This document shows, piece after piece, positions 1 through 9,089 of a stretch of DNA of 64,000 bases. The stretch comes from Marinobacter piscis. Lineage in GTDB: Bacteria > Pseudomonadota > Gammaproteobacteria > Pseudomonadales > Oleiphilaceae. Where the stretch lies: contig NZ_VCGX01000001.1 of assembly GCF_007671655.1 (NCBI RefSeq), positions 1,025,917-1,089,916 of the forward strand, written 5' to 3'. Position numbers and translations under genes: made by a program. Position 1 is the stretch's first letter, and every line of letters begins with the position of its first letter. The notes beneath the pieces are model-generated. The model was not told the origin of the DNA. It was given only the letters and a program-made list of their open reading frames with translations, and did not search any database.

Positions 1-1
1 A

Positions 2-583
2 GTCGGTGCCGTATTCAATACGGCACAGCTGGAACCGGGTTCCCGTGCGGCGGTTTTTGGTATTGGTGGTGTAGGCCTTAATGCGATCCAGGGATGCGTT
101 ACCTCGGGTGCCGAGATGGTGATTGCCGTCGATAGCAATCCCGCCAAGCTGGAGATGGCAAAACAGTTTGGTGCAACGCACACAGTTAATATCAACGACG
201 TGGAAGATGCGGCCAAAGCGGTCAAGAAAATGACCGGCGGTGTGGACTACGCATTTGAGTGTGTCGGCGCGGGCGCAGTAGTAGAGCAGGCTTACAAATG
301 CCTTGGCCGGGGCGGCACCGCCGTCGTGGTCGGTGTGTCCGACCCAAAAGATAAGACCTCATTAACAACGCTGACACTACCGGCGGATGAGCGCACCCTG
401 AAAGGCAGTTGGCTGGGGTCTGCCCGCCCACAATATGACTTTCCGCGTATTATCAAGCTGTACCAGGCCGGTAAGCTGAAACTGGACGAGCTTGTTACGA
501 GCACCTACGCCATTGAGGAGGCCGCTCAGGCTTTTGATGACATGGTTGCAGGGAAGAATGCCCGTGGCGTGATTATCATGTAA
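2..583 (+). CDS. Zinc-type alcohol dehydrogenase, C-terminal part (5' end outside window)
   Basis: The reading frame is open from the left edge, so the gene begins upstream; about 193 C-terminal codons are present. The fragment starts in the coenzyme domain: a Rossmann glycine motif GIGGVG lies at fragment residues 20-25, followed by VIAVD, whose acidic residue suits NAD(H) binding, and then the KLEMAKQFGATHTVN stretch typical of class III-like medium-chain alcohol dehydrogenases. It is clearly related to the complete gene at 13514-14644, which carries the same motifs. The zinc-binding N-terminal half cannot be seen. The probable role is NAD-dependent oxidation of an alcohol in the cytoplasm; the substrate is unknown. 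It ends against a perfect hairpin shared with the convergent thioesterase gene. Confidence 0.9.
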   Translation, partial: VGAVFNTAQLEPGSRAAVFGIGGVGLNAIQGCVTSGAEMVIAVDSNPAKLEMAKQFGATHTVNINDVEDAAKAVKKMTGGVDYAFECVGAGAVVEQAYKCLGRGGTAVVVGVSDPKDKTSLTTLTLPADERTLKGSWLGSARPQYDFPRIIKLYQAGKLKLDELVTSTYAIEEAAQAFDDMVAGKNARGVIIM

Positions 584-595
584 TTCTGCAAGGTT

Positions 596-635
596 ATGCC
601 TGTACCGCCCGACAACAGTCGTGCGGTACAGGCAT
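596..635. terminator. Bidirectional terminator-type hairpin
   Basis: A perfect 13-bp stem (ATGCCTGTACCGC at 596-608 pairing with 623-635) is capped by a further 4-bp stem CGAC/GTCG inside the loop. It sits between the convergent alcohol dehydrogenase (stop at 583) and thioesterase (stop at 642). There is no long T run on either side, so the assignment rests on stem strength and position between convergent genes. Confidence 0.75.
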
Positions 636-641
636 TAACAC

Positions 642-1460
642 CTATTCCTTGAAATATACCACCTGATGGGTCGTGGCGAGTAACAGCCCGTTACGGCTCC
701 ACATTTCAGCACTCTGGTCGAAGAAACCCTTGCCAAAATGATTGGATCTCGCGCTGCCGAGTATGTGGTCGCTCCCCGTTTCCTGCAGTTGTTGTTGGTC
801 AGCGTGAAAATAGGTTGTCAGAGACACAGTACCTATGGGGGCGAGCTTCGACCGACGAATGAAAATGCGTGGGAAGAAGGCATCACACAGGGCTGACAAA
901 GATACAAAGTCCAGCGGTCGGGCCGGCTCATCCCGTATCCATACACGGCTGAGCGAAGGTTCGTCCGGGTTAGGCTCGCCCAGCAGTGCACCATCTACAA
1001 AGCGCATATCGTAATTGTGAGTCCAGGGTGGGCGCCCTTCCAGCGCGAAACGCTCGAGGTCTGACGCCTGGGGCACTTGCGGGAACGCGAGTTCTGTGGA
1101 TTCCCAGGTCTCTCTTCTGCGGGCAGTAACGGCGGTAGCGAAGGTAACCACCTCGTCGTTCTGGGTCATCTCCACCCACCAGTGCTGACTGTTGCGGTTC
1201 GTGCGCACCGGCCGGGCAATCACGTCAAAATTTCCGTCTGCCACGGGGGCAGTAAAGTTGACCGTCAGGGAGACTGGCTCCCCAAGCAATTCCTCATGGG
1301 AAAGCACTGCATTGAGCAGAGTAGCGCCGGTTGTGCCTCCAAACGGCCCGACCATATTGGCGTAGCCCTTGCTGGTATGACCCTGCCAGCGACCGGGACC
1401 GAGTGACTCCAGGGCAACGGCCTGATCCAGAGGATGATTACGTGTGCTGTTGTTGTTCAT
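642..1460 (-). CDS. Acyl-CoA thioesterase-family protein (TesB-like double hotdog)
   Basis: A 272-residue protein beginning MNNNSTRN. This ATG is preferred to one nine codons upstream because it has a GAGG ribosome site about six bases ahead. The sequence GYANMVGPFGGTTGATLLNAV near the N terminus and the later FVDGALLGEPNPDEPSLSRVWIR-type region resemble TesB-like or 4HBT_3 thioesterases with two hotdog folds, which hydrolyse acyl-CoA to free acid and CoA. It lies about 50 bases downstream of the large acyl-CoA carboxylase on the same strand, so the two are probably co-transcribed and share the same acyl-CoA pool. The substrate cannot be told from sequence. Confidence 0.8.
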   Translation of the reverse strand: MNNNSTRNHPLDQAVALESLGPGRWQGHTSKGYANMVGPFGGTTGATLLNAVLSHEELLGEPVSLTVNFTAPVADGNFDVIARPVRTNRNSQHWWVEMTQNDEVVTFATAVTARRRETWESTELAFPQVPQASDLERFALEGRPPWTHNYDMRFVDGALLGEPNPDEPSLSRVWIRDEPARPLDFVSLSALCDAFFPRIFIRRSKLAPIGTVSLTTYFHADQQQLQETGSDHILGSARSNHFGKGFFDQSAEMWSRNGLLLATTHQVVYFKE

Positions 1461-1510
1461 GGATGCCTCAAATAAAAAATGGTTCATTGATAGAGCTTTT
1501 CAGAAGGAGC

Positions 1511-4500
1511 TCACCAGGTGTCAATCATCGGTCGCCTGCGGCCATTACGGGGGCCGGGCTTTTTGACGGATTTCAGGCCCCGCAGAATCCAGCTGCGAGT
1601 ATCCGCCGGATCGATAACCGCGTCAATTTCAAGCGATGCTGCCATGTTCAATGCTTTGCCTTTCTCGTACTGTTCCGCCACCAGTTTATCAAACATCGCT
1701 TTCTGGGCCGTTTCGTCTCCGGCGTTGGCGATTTCATTGCGGTATCCGAGGCGCACCGCCCCCTCAAGTCCCATGCCCCCAAACTCCCCTGTGGGCCAGG
1801 ACACATTGAAAAATGGCGCATGGAAAGAACCCGCAGTCATGCCCATTGCACCCAGGCCATAGCCCTTGCGCAGCACAATCGACAGCACCGGCACCTGAAG
1901 GCTGGCCGCGGTTACGAACATGCGACTGGTGTGACGGACAAGCCCGGTTTTCTCGGCTTCCGGGCCCACCATGAATCCCGGGGTATCGCACAGGCTCACC
2001 AGAGGTACATCGTAAGCATCACAAAGCTGCATAAAGCGGGAAGCCTTGTCGGCACCGTTTGCACATATAGCACCTCCCAGGTGGCGCGGGTCGTTGGCGA
2101 TAAGCCCAACCGGGCGCCCTTCAATGCGGGCAAACGCGGTGACCATGCCGGGGGTGAAGTCCGGCCGCAGCTCAAGGCAGCTGTCTGTGTCGACCAGGGT
2201 CTGAATCAGTGCCCGGATGTCGTAAGACCTCAAGCGGTTTTCGGGGATGCTGGAACGAAGAAGGCGTTGGTCCGGGCAGCTCCATTCCGGCAGATTGCCC
2301 TGAAAATACGACATCAACTGGCGTGCGACCCGGGCCGCTTCCTGTTCATTTTCAACCAGGCAGTCAACGACACCGTTGGCAACTTGTACCGACATAGGAC
2401 CGACTTCCTCCGGGGCATAGACCCCAAGGCCCCCACCTTCGATCATCGCTGGCCCTGCCATGCCCAGGGTGGCGTTTCGGGTGGCAATCAGTAAGTCGCT
2501 GGAACCGGCAAACACTGCGTTACCGGCAAAACAGCGTCCGGAAACAATGCCTATCCGGGGAGCCAGTGCCGTCAATCGGGCGTATTGCAGAAAACTCGGG
2601 GAGTCCAGCCCGGCGATCTTGGTGGCGTTATCCGTATCACCCGGGCGCCCGCCACCCCCTTCGGTAAAGAAAATGACCGGCAGGTGCTGGTCTTCGGCCA
2701 CCTGCAGTACCCGGTCTGTTTTCTGGTGGTTCATGGTTCCCTGAGTGCCGGCCAATACTGTGTAATCATACGCCAGTACGGCACAGCGGGCCTGGTCTTC
2801 ATCGAATAACTGACCGTTAACGGCACCAACGCCGGCAACCAGTCCGTCCGCAGGTGTGGAGCGCCTGAGGTCGTCGACTGATCGGCGCCGCCTCTGGGCC
2901 GCAAACGTCAGTGCCCCGTATTCCATGAAGCTGCCGTCATCACAAATATTGGCAACATTCTCGCGGGCCGTAAGCATGCCCAGTTTGTGGCGCTTTGCGA
3001 CCGCATCCGGTCGTCCTTCATCCAGAGTAAGGTGATGGCTCTCCAGGCTCTCGGCCAGGTCAGGCCGAATATGCTCAAGGTCGACTTTCTGCTCAACAAC
3101 TTCTTCATTCTGGCCGCTTTCCCGAGGCTCAATATAGGCAAGCGCCTGGCCATCGGTTACGTAATCACCCTCTGGCAGAGGCAGAGCGCGAATGACGCCC
3201 GCCGTTGGAGCCTGTATTTCATGCTCCATTTTCATGGCCTCGAGGATGGCCAGAGTCTGGCCTTTGGCGACCGTTTCACCCTCGACCACAGACGTTGTCA
3301 CCAACCGGCCTTGCATCGGAGCCCTGGCGGGTTCTGTACCTTCAGGTGCTACCGTGTGATCAGGGCCGGGCTCAGTGCGGTTATCCGGTTGTGCTGATCC
3401 GAACAGTTGCGGGTGTTCGTGCTGGCTTTCGACAACCAGGCCGGGCATCTGGTCGTCGACATAACGTGTGTAGACCTGGTTGTCCGCAACCGCGGCTCTG
3501 GAAAGCAGGGCCTGTAAAAAGGCCGTATTGGTCTTTACCCCTTCAATCCGGAACTGGCGGAGCGAGCGGTAGGCCTTACGTACAGCCTGGCGGTAGTCGT
3601 TTGAGCGGCTGTGAACAACCAGCTTGGCTAACAACGAATCAAAGTGAGGATTGGTGGTATACCCTCGGTATCCGAAGGTATCTACCCGGACTCCCGGCCC
3701 TGTGGGAGGCTCGAATGTTTCCAGGGTACCGCCGCCGGGCAGGATGTTGCCTTCTGCATCCAGGGTTTCCATATTTACCCGGCACTGGATTGCATAGCCG
3801 GCGGGTGAGGGGACCTGGTTCTGTTCCAGGCCAAGATCAGTCAGGCTTGCACCGCCGAGCACTGCAAGCTGTGATTGCACAAGATCTACGCCCGTGACCT
3901 CTTCGGTAATGGTGTGTTCTACTTGCAGCCTGGGGTTCGCTTCAATAAAGAAGTAATCACTGCCGGCCTCGTCAACCAGAAACTCAAAGGTACCCAGGCC
4001 CGCGTAGTTGACTTGCTGCGCCATTCTCAGCGCCGCATCCAGTAAACGATCCCGGGTGCCGGTGGCGAGTGTGGGACAGGGTGCGATCTCAATCAGTTTC
4101 TGGTTACGGCGCTGAAGACTGCACTCTCGCTCCCAAAGGTGAGTTGCATTACCACAACCGTCACCGAGTATCTGAACTTCAATATGCCGGGCTTTTTGTA
4201 TAAGACGCTCCACATACAGCCGGTCGTCTCCAAAGGCTGCCTGGGCTTCACGGGCGCATGCCTGAAAAGCATGCCCGATATTCTCCCCGGGCTGCACAAT
4301 GCGCATGCCGCGGCCACCGCCGCCGGAAATGGCCTTGATTACGATAGCGGCATCATCGCCGAGGCTGGCGGCAAAATCTGTGGCTTCCGCCAGAGACGTA
4401 GGCCCCTCGGTACCGGGGACCACGGGCACATCGCACCTTTGTGCGAGGGCGCGAGCGGCTGCTTTGTCGCCCAGCGCTTCAAGCGTTTCCGGGGTGGGAC

Positions 4501-4810
4501 CTATAAACGTGATGTCATTTTCAGCACACCGGCGTGCCAGTTCAGGGTTCTCGCTAAGGAACCCGTACCCTGGATGCACCGCATCCGCTGAGGACTGAAG
4601 AGCGGCATCAACAACTGCCTCGGTGTTCAGGTAAGCGTGGGCACCTTTTCCGGGGAGCAGTACCGCGTGATCGGTGTGGGCGAGGTGCAGAGATGTTTCA
4701 TCGTCTGCAGAATAGACAGCGACAGTCTCGATGCCCATCTCATCCGCTGCACGGGCGATCCGGATGGCAATCTCACCACGGTTGGCAATCAGTAACTTAT
4801 TGAACTTCAC
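1511..4810 (-). CDS. Single-chain biotin-dependent acyl-CoA carboxylase (BC-BCCP-CT)
   Basis: A 1099-residue protein that carries a whole biotin carboxylase system on one chain. Residues 1 to about 450 are the biotin carboxylase (N-terminal KLLIANRGEIA, ATP-grasp glycine loop ISGGGGRGMRI near 160-170, EANPRLQVEHT near 290-300). The biotinyl domain follows, with the biotin attachment motif AMKMEH near 525-530. From about 580 to the end is the carboxyltransferase (FFTEGGGGRPGD, MGMTAGSFHAPFF). The usual propionyl- or methylcrotonyl-CoA enzymes split these parts over two subunits. This layout matches the known one-chain long-chain acyl-CoA carboxylases, although substrate length is inferred. The start is GTG with GAGG six bases upstream. 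It is divergent from a TetR gene, with a palindrome between. Confidence 0.92.
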   Translation of the reverse strand: MKFNKLLIANRGEIAIRIARAADEMGIETVAVYSADDETSLHLAHTDHAVLLPGKGAHAYLNTEAVVDAALQSSADAVHPGYGFLSENPELARRCAENDITFIGPTPETLEALGDKAAARALAQRCDVPVVPGTEGPTSLAEATDFAASLGDDAAIVIKAISGGGGRGMRIVQPGENIGHAFQACAREAQAAFGDDRLYVERLIQKARHIEVQILGDGCGNATHLWERECSLQRRNQKLIEIAPCPTLATGTRDRLLDAALRMAQQVNYAGLGTFEFLVDEAGSDYFFIEANPRLQVEHTITEEVTGVDLVQSQLAVLGGASLTDLGLEQNQVPSPAGYAIQCRVNMETLDAEGNILPGGGTLETFEPPTGPGVRVDTFGYRGYTTNPHFDSLLAKLVVHSRSNDYRQAVRKAYRSLRQFRIEGVKTNTAFLQALLSRAAVADNQVYTRYVDDQMPGLVVESQHEHPQLFGSAQPDNRTEPGPDHTVAPEGTEPARAPMQGRLVTTSVVEGETVAKGQTLAILEAMKMEHEIQAPTAGVIRALPLPEGDYVTDGQALAYIEPRESGQNEEVVEQKVDLEHIRPDLAESLESHHLTLDEGRPDAVAKRHKLGMLTARENVANICDDGSFMEYGALTFAAQRRRRSVDDLRRSTPADGLVAGVGAVNGQLFDEDQARCAVLAYDYTVLAGTQGTMNHQKTDRVLQVAEDQHLPVIFFTEGGGGRPGDTDNATKIAGLDSPSFLQYARLTALAPRIGIVSGRCFAGNAVFAGSSDLLIATRNATLGMAGPAMIEGGGLGVYAPEEVGPMSVQVANGVVDCLVENEQEAARVARQLMSYFQGNLPEWSCPDQRLLRSSIPENRLRSYDIRALIQTLVDTDSCLELRPDFTPGMVTAFARIEGRPVGLIANDPRHLGGAICANGADKASRFMQLCDAYDVPLVSLCDTPGFMVGPEAEKTGLVRHTSRMFVTAASLQVPVLSIVLRKGYGLGAMGMTAGSFHAPFFNVSWPTGEFGGMGLEGAVRLGYRNEIANAGDETAQKAMFDKLVAEQYEKGKALNMAASLEIDAVIDPADTRSWILRGLKSVKKPGPRNGRRRPMIDTW

Positions 4811-4886
4811 AGGGCGCCTCGTCGGATTATTAAATTTTTTATCAGGTAGGGCTGTATTTTACTTTAGCCAGTTTTATCCAAAAGAA

Positions 4887-4904
4887 ACTGACTTGCAAGT
4901 AAGT
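4887..4904. promoter_or_regulatory. Candidate TetR operator, 18-bp inverted repeat
   Basis: ACTGACTTGCAAGTAAGT is an inverted repeat with one mismatched pair; its core ACTTGCAAGT is a perfect 10-bp palindrome. It lies in the 144-bp gap between the divergent carboxylase (start 4810) and TetR regulator (start 4955), 50 bp ahead of the regulator. Size and place fit the operator of a self-regulating TetR protein. Binding is inferred. Confidence 0.6.
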
Positions 4905-4954
4905 AAGTAATTGGCAATGATGCCTCTATACCTGTAATTGTCACCGGAGAGTTC

Positions 4955-5593
4955 ATGTCGACTGCCGCATCACCCGCTCCCTCCCGTCGGAAAGCAAGCG
5001 ATACACACTCGCGTGTGCTGGAAGTGGCGAGGCGATTATTTGTTACACGTGGGATTGATGCGGTCAGCTATGGCGATATCGCCAAAGAAGTCGGCTCAAC
5101 CCGGGCAAACCTGCATTACCATTTTGGCAACAAGTCGGAGCTGGTCAGGCAGGTGTTTGCGGCAACGTTTGAAGAAGTTCACCTGTCCCTTGAGAAGATC
5201 TGGCTCACGCCTGCTCTTTCTCTGGAAGAGCGTCTGGATCGTCTGTTTGAGGACCTGCAGGCGCGATTCCGGGAGTTCAACCAGACCGATGACGGCGGCA
5301 CGCCCTGGAGCCTGACCTCCCGGGCACGTTTTGACTTCAGCTCCGTCAGCCCGGAGGTTGCCGAAGGGATGAAGGAAATGTCGCGCTTTTTTGAAGAGTG
5401 CGTGGAGCACGCTGTTCAGTTGGCGATCGGCTCGGGCGAGCTTCAGCCTGAAACGCGAATAAAAGATGTGGTCCTGATCATAACCCCTCTGTGGTACTTC
5501 GGCTCCCCCACCACCCAGTTCTCCGGAATCAGGCGGCTGGAAGACCACTTCAAAGCGACCAGGCGAATCATAAAAGCGGCGTATGGTGCCTGA
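4955..5593 (+). CDS. TetR/AcrR-family transcriptional regulator
   Basis: A 212-residue protein with a classic N-terminal TetR helix-turn-helix: RVLEVARRLFVTRGIDAVS followed by YGDIAKEVGSTRANLHYHF and NKSELV, roughly residues 20-65. The C-terminal part (about 80-212) is the ligand and dimer domain and gives no substrate clue. Start ATG has GGAG seven bases upstream. The gene is divergent from the acyl-CoA carboxylase/thioesterase pair and is followed 55 bp later by an acyl-CoA ligase, so it probably represses one or both units until an acyl-CoA or related metabolite binds. The palindrome at 4887-4904 is the likely operator. Confidence 0.92.
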   Translation: MSTAASPAPSRRKASDTHSRVLEVARRLFVTRGIDAVSYGDIAKEVGSTRANLHYHFGNKSELVRQVFAATFEEVHLSLEKIWLTPALSLEERLDRLFEDLQARFREFNQTDDGGTPWSLTSRARFDFSSVSPEVAEGMKEMSRFFEECVEHAVQLAIGSGELQPETRIKDVVLIITPLWYFGSPTTQFSGIRRLEDHFKATRRIIKAAYGA

Positions 5594-5648
5594 GCCCTGT
5601 GTTGTCAGGGCAGCATCCGGTTAAAACAATAAAAAGGAGTATCTGAAA

Positions 5649-7292
5649 ATGAGTCTTGATAACAGCCAGTTCGCAGAGAACGAAAAGCAGGTGACGTATC
5701 GTAGTGGTCCCCGGCCACTGCATGATTATTTATTACTGAATGCCAGTGAGGCACCGGATAAGGTTGCGTACATTTTTTATGGACGTGAAATCACCTGGAG
5801 GGAACTTGCGGATTCTACAAAGCGTCTGGCCGGTTTTCTGAGAAGTCGGGGCATTGGTAAAGGCGATCATGTCGGGCTTTATCTTCAGAATTGCCCGCAA
5901 TACATCATCGCCCATTACGCTATTCAAATGCTTGGTGCTGTGATTACGCCCCTCAATCCACAGTACAAGACTGCTGAAGTCGAATATCAGTTGGGTAATG
6001 CCGACGCCAGGGCGGTGATCTGTGGCACGGACCTGTACCCGATGGTCGCGGCTGTACAGGAGAAGCTGAATAAGCTGGAACTGGTTATAACAACCCGATA
6101 CGCCGATTACCTGCCTGACTCACCCACTCTGCCAGTGCCTGATGATCTTGTTCAAACGGTGCCAGCGCCTGCCAGCACAACGGATCTTGTTGCCGCCATT
6201 AACCAGAGTGAGCCGATCGCAGAGCCAGAGCAGGTCGACCTCAGGAATGATATTGCCCTGATGACATTCACATCCGGTACCACGGGGCGACCAAAAGGCG
6301 CAATGTTGCCGGTCGGGGCTGCGACGTTCAAAACAGCCGGGTTGTTCCAGTCCAGTGGCGTTGAGCTGGACATCACCGCTTTGGCAATTGCTCCGTTTTG
6401 CCATATCGCAGGCATGTGTCTGGGCCTGTACGCAGGCGTGTACGGACGCTGGACCACGGTGATTCTGTCGAGGTTCGATCCTGTGACAACAGCCCAGGCG
6501 CTGGAAAAGTACAAGGTGGAGATGTGGTACAGCATTGCGCCGATGAATCGTGCGGTTCTGAGCCTGCCGGATATTCAGTCCCGCGATCTGAGCGCATTGC
6601 GGTTTAATCCGTCCACCAGTTTCGGCATTCCGGTGACCGAGAGCCTTGCCAATGAATGGAAAGCTCTGACGGGCTGTCAGATGCACGAAGCCTCTTATGG
6701 CCTGAGTGAAACGCACACAATGGACACCTACATGCCCCGGGATGCAATAAAATGGGGCAGTTGCGGCAAGCCAGTGCCTGGTAATGAACTGCGAATTGTT
6801 GATATCGGCGCAGGTAAAGAGCTACCCGCTGGTGAAACCGGCGAGATTGTCGTCGGCAACCCGTATGTGTTCAGGGGCTATTGGCAGCGCCCGGATGCAA
6901 CCCGTGACACCTTGAAGAATGGCTGGGTTTATACAGGCGATATCGGTTATATCGATACAGAGGGTTATCTTTATTTTACCGGCCGTATCAAGGAGATGAT
7001 CAAGTGCTCCGGATACAGCGTTTTCCCGGAAGATGTTGAAGCCCTGATGCTCAATCATCCTGCTGTCGCCCAGTCCGCCGCAGTGGGTGTGCCGGATGAA
7101 AGCCGGGGGGAAAGTGTGAAGCTTTTCGTTGTGCTGAAGCCGGACTACGAAGGCAGGGTGTCTGAGCAGGATATTATTGATTGGGCGAAAGACAACATGG
7201 CGGCGTACAAGTACCCGAGGTATGTCGAGTTCCGTGACTCCTTGCCGGCAACCGGCGCCGGAAAAATACTGCGCCGGTTGCTGAAGGAATAG
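5649..7292 (+). CDS. Acyl-CoA synthetase (AMP-binding family)
   Basis: A 547-residue adenylate-forming ligase that should activate a carboxylic acid to its CoA thioester through an acyl-AMP. Visible motifs are the phosphate loop MTFTSGTTGRPKG near residues 204-216, YGLSET near 349, the hinge region YTGDIGYID near 429-437, and the C-terminal catalytic lysine in GAGKILRR about ten residues from the end. No signal peptide or membrane helix is seen. The ATG has AAGGAG nine bases upstream. It follows the TetR gene on the same strand and probably provides substrate to the neighbouring acyl-CoA enzymes. The family covers medium- and long-chain fatty acids, aromatic acids and carnitine-like acids, so the substrate stays open. 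Confidence 0.9.
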   Translation: MSLDNSQFAENEKQVTYRSGPRPLHDYLLLNASEAPDKVAYIFYGREITWRELADSTKRLAGFLRSRGIGKGDHVGLYLQNCPQYIIAHYAIQMLGAVITPLNPQYKTAEVEYQLGNADARAVICGTDLYPMVAAVQEKLNKLELVITTRYADYLPDSPTLPVPDDLVQTVPAPASTTDLVAAINQSEPIAEPEQVDLRNDIALMTFTSGTTGRPKGAMLPVGAATFKTAGLFQSSGVELDITALAIAPFCHIAGMCLGLYAGVYGRWTTVILSRFDPVTTAQALEKYKVEMWYSIAPMNRAVLSLPDIQSRDLSALRFNPSTSFGIPVTESLANEWKALTGCQMHEASYGLSETHTMDTYMPRDAIKWGSCGKPVPGNELRIVDIGAGKELPAGETGEIVVGNPYVFRGYWQRPDATRDTLKNGWVYTGDIGYIDTEGYLYFTGRIKEMIKCSGYSVFPEDVEALMLNHPAVAQSAAVGVPDESRGESVKLFVVLKPDYEGRVSEQDIIDWAKDNMAAYKYPRYVEFRDSLPATGAGKILRRLLKE

Positions 7293-7311
7293 CCGGGGCT
7301 GTTTACCCGGC
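7292..7311. terminator. Short hairpin between convergent ligase genes
   Basis: GCCGGG and CCCGGC form a perfect 6-bp stem around an 8-base loop. It overlaps the stop regions of the two convergent ligase genes, which are only about 10 bp apart. The stem is short and lacks a T run, so it is a weak terminator call. Confidence 0.4.
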
Positions 7312-8994
7312 GTTCACCTCGGCATAGAGTTCTTTTTTGGATAGCTTGCCCACGGGGGTTTTGGGCAGTTCCGTCCGGACCTCCAGGCCGTGGATCATCT
7401 CAGCCTTGCTGAGACGTGAGCGCAGAAATTCCTGCATCTCTTCCAGCGTCGGCTCAGGCTGGCCTGGTACCAGTGTGATGTAGGCGCGGGGGCTCTGCCC
7501 CCGATACTCATCAGGCACACCAATCACTGAGACTTCCGATACAGACGGATGCTCGTGTATGGCTTCCTCTATGTTGCGCGGATAAACGTTGTAGCCGCTG
7601 CAAATAATCATGTCTTTGGTGCGGTCGACGATAAACAGAAAGCCGTTTTCGTCCATGTACGCAATATCGCCTGTCCGGTAATAACCATCCGATGTGGTGG
7701 CTTCTCCGGTCGCATCATCGCGCTTCCAGTAACCGCTCATCATGTGAGGGCCCTTGCAGCACAGCTCGCCACGTTCACCGGCGGGCAACTCCTCTTCTCC
7801 ATCCAGAGAGAGAATACGCAGATCGACTCCCGGCACTGCGATCCCGCAAGAGCCGGGTGGTGGTGTTAGGCCTTCGGGGGTGAAGGTGCCTATGGATGCG
7901 GTTTCTGTCATGCCCCAGCCTTCTTTGACCGTGCAGCCTGCTTTTTCTTTAAATTGTTGCTGAAGCTGGACCGGTAGCGGGGCGCCACCCGAGTTGCACA
8001 TTTTCAAAGAATCGAGGCGGTAGTTGTGCAGTTCCGGGTAGGCAAGCAATGCCGAAAGCATGGTTGGCACTGCGGCAAACACGGTGATCTGCTCATTGTG
8101 GATGGCCTCCAGAACCTGTTTGGGGTCAAAGCGGATCTGCAAATAGATAGTGGCGCCGTTACGTATTCCGGACAGTGTGTTGATCACAATGGAGTAAATG
8201 TGAAACGGGGGTAACACTGAGAGCAGCCGCTCTTCGCCCGGTGCCATGGTGGTGGCCGAGCCCGATAACAACTGATCTACGGCGCTCGACAGGGTGCGAT
8301 GGGTCAGCATAGCCCCCTTGGGCGCGCCCGTCGTACCACCGGTATACTGGAGTGCCGCCAGGCTATCCTGAGCACTCGATTCCGGGTAGAACGTGTAATC
8401 CCCTTCGTTATCCAGCAAGTCTGTAAATTGAGTGGTGTGATCAGCAGGCACTTCAGCTTGCCCGCCTGCCGCCCTGCTGGCTTCCTCGGTCTCTTTACCT
8501 GCGGTGGCAAAGTCTTCCAGTGACCCGACGATCAGACCTTTCAGGCGGCTGTTCCCGATAAAGTGGGCCATTTGCGGCAGGAATGCCTGCAGGTCGACAG
8601 TAATCATCAGGTCTGTCTCGCTGTCGGCGATTTTGTGTTCCAGGATACGTTCGGCGTCCAGCGGTGAGTAATTAACGACGACGCCGCCTGCACGCAGGAC
8701 TCCCATAAAGCTGATAACGCAGTGGGGTGTGTTAGGTAAATACAGTCCTACGTGAACGCCCGGTTTTACACCAAGGTCCTGGAGTCCTTTAGCGGCGCGG
8801 GAGACCAGGTTATCCAGTTCAGCGTAACTGATCTGGCGGCCCATAAAATCAATTGCGATACGGTCAGGCCACTGTTCTGCAGAGTTGGACAGCATCTCGT
8901 GAACGGCATGACCCGAAAGCTCGGGATAATGGGGGATACCCTGGGGGTAACTACGGAACCAGGGGGCATCCGCAGGGATTTGGGAGTGCAACAT
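7303..8994 (-). CDS. Long-chain-fatty-acid-CoA ligase-like protein (AMP-binding)
   Basis: A 563-residue adenylate-forming ligase. The start MLHSQIP is chosen over an ATG 17 codons upstream because it has GAGG eight bases ahead and leaves a usable gap to the divergent regulator. Motifs are LQYTGGTTGAPKGAM near residues 212-226, GWGMTET near 335, YRTGDIAYMDENG and the hinge DRTKDMIICSGYNVYP in the last quarter, and a C-terminal TPVGKLSKKEL holding the catalytic lysine. This hinge set is typical of medium- and long-chain fatty acid CoA ligases (FadD-like). The protein is cytoplasmic or loosely membrane-attached. A QsdR-type regulator is transcribed away from it, so ligand-responsive control of this gene is likely. 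Confidence 0.9.
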   Translation of the reverse strand: MLHSQIPADAPWFRSYPQGIPHYPELSGHAVHEMLSNSAEQWPDRIAIDFMGRQISYAELDNLVSRAAKGLQDLGVKPGVHVGLYLPNTPHCVISFMGVLRAGGVVVNYSPLDAERILEHKIADSETDLMITVDLQAFLPQMAHFIGNSRLKGLIVGSLEDFATAGKETEEASRAAGGQAEVPADHTTQFTDLLDNEGDYTFYPESSAQDSLAALQYTGGTTGAPKGAMLTHRTLSSAVDQLLSGSATTMAPGEERLLSVLPPFHIYSIVINTLSGIRNGATIYLQIRFDPKQVLEAIHNEQITVFAAVPTMLSALLAYPELHNYRLDSLKMCNSGGAPLPVQLQQQFKEKAGCTVKEGWGMTETASIGTFTPEGLTPPPGSCGIAVPGVDLRILSLDGEEELPAGERGELCCKGPHMMSGYWKRDDATGEATTSDGYYRTGDIAYMDENGFLFIVDRTKDMIICSGYNVYPRNIEEAIHEHPSVSEVSVIGVPDEYRGQSPRAYITLVPGQPEPTLEEMQEFLRSRLSKAEMIHGLEVRTELPKTPVGKLSKKELYAEVNAG

Positions 8995-9089
8995 CTTTCC
9001 AACCTCGTATTTGTTTTTGTTGGACGCTAGTGTAAAGACCTGCATTGCCGGCTTGTTTTGCTGACAATAACATCTCTATACTATGCCGC

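Noticed and set aside
1331..2494. Long plus-strand open frame (387 codons) opposite the carboxylase gene
   Set aside because: It lies fully antisense to a well-supported carboxylase frame and its translation is rich in Arg, Pro, His and Cys without any family motif.
4897..4908. AAGTAAGTAAGT triple repeat in the TetR/carboxylase gap
   Set aside because: It overlaps the palindrome, which explains it better as an operator arm with a short slip repeat; too short to name as a repeat element.
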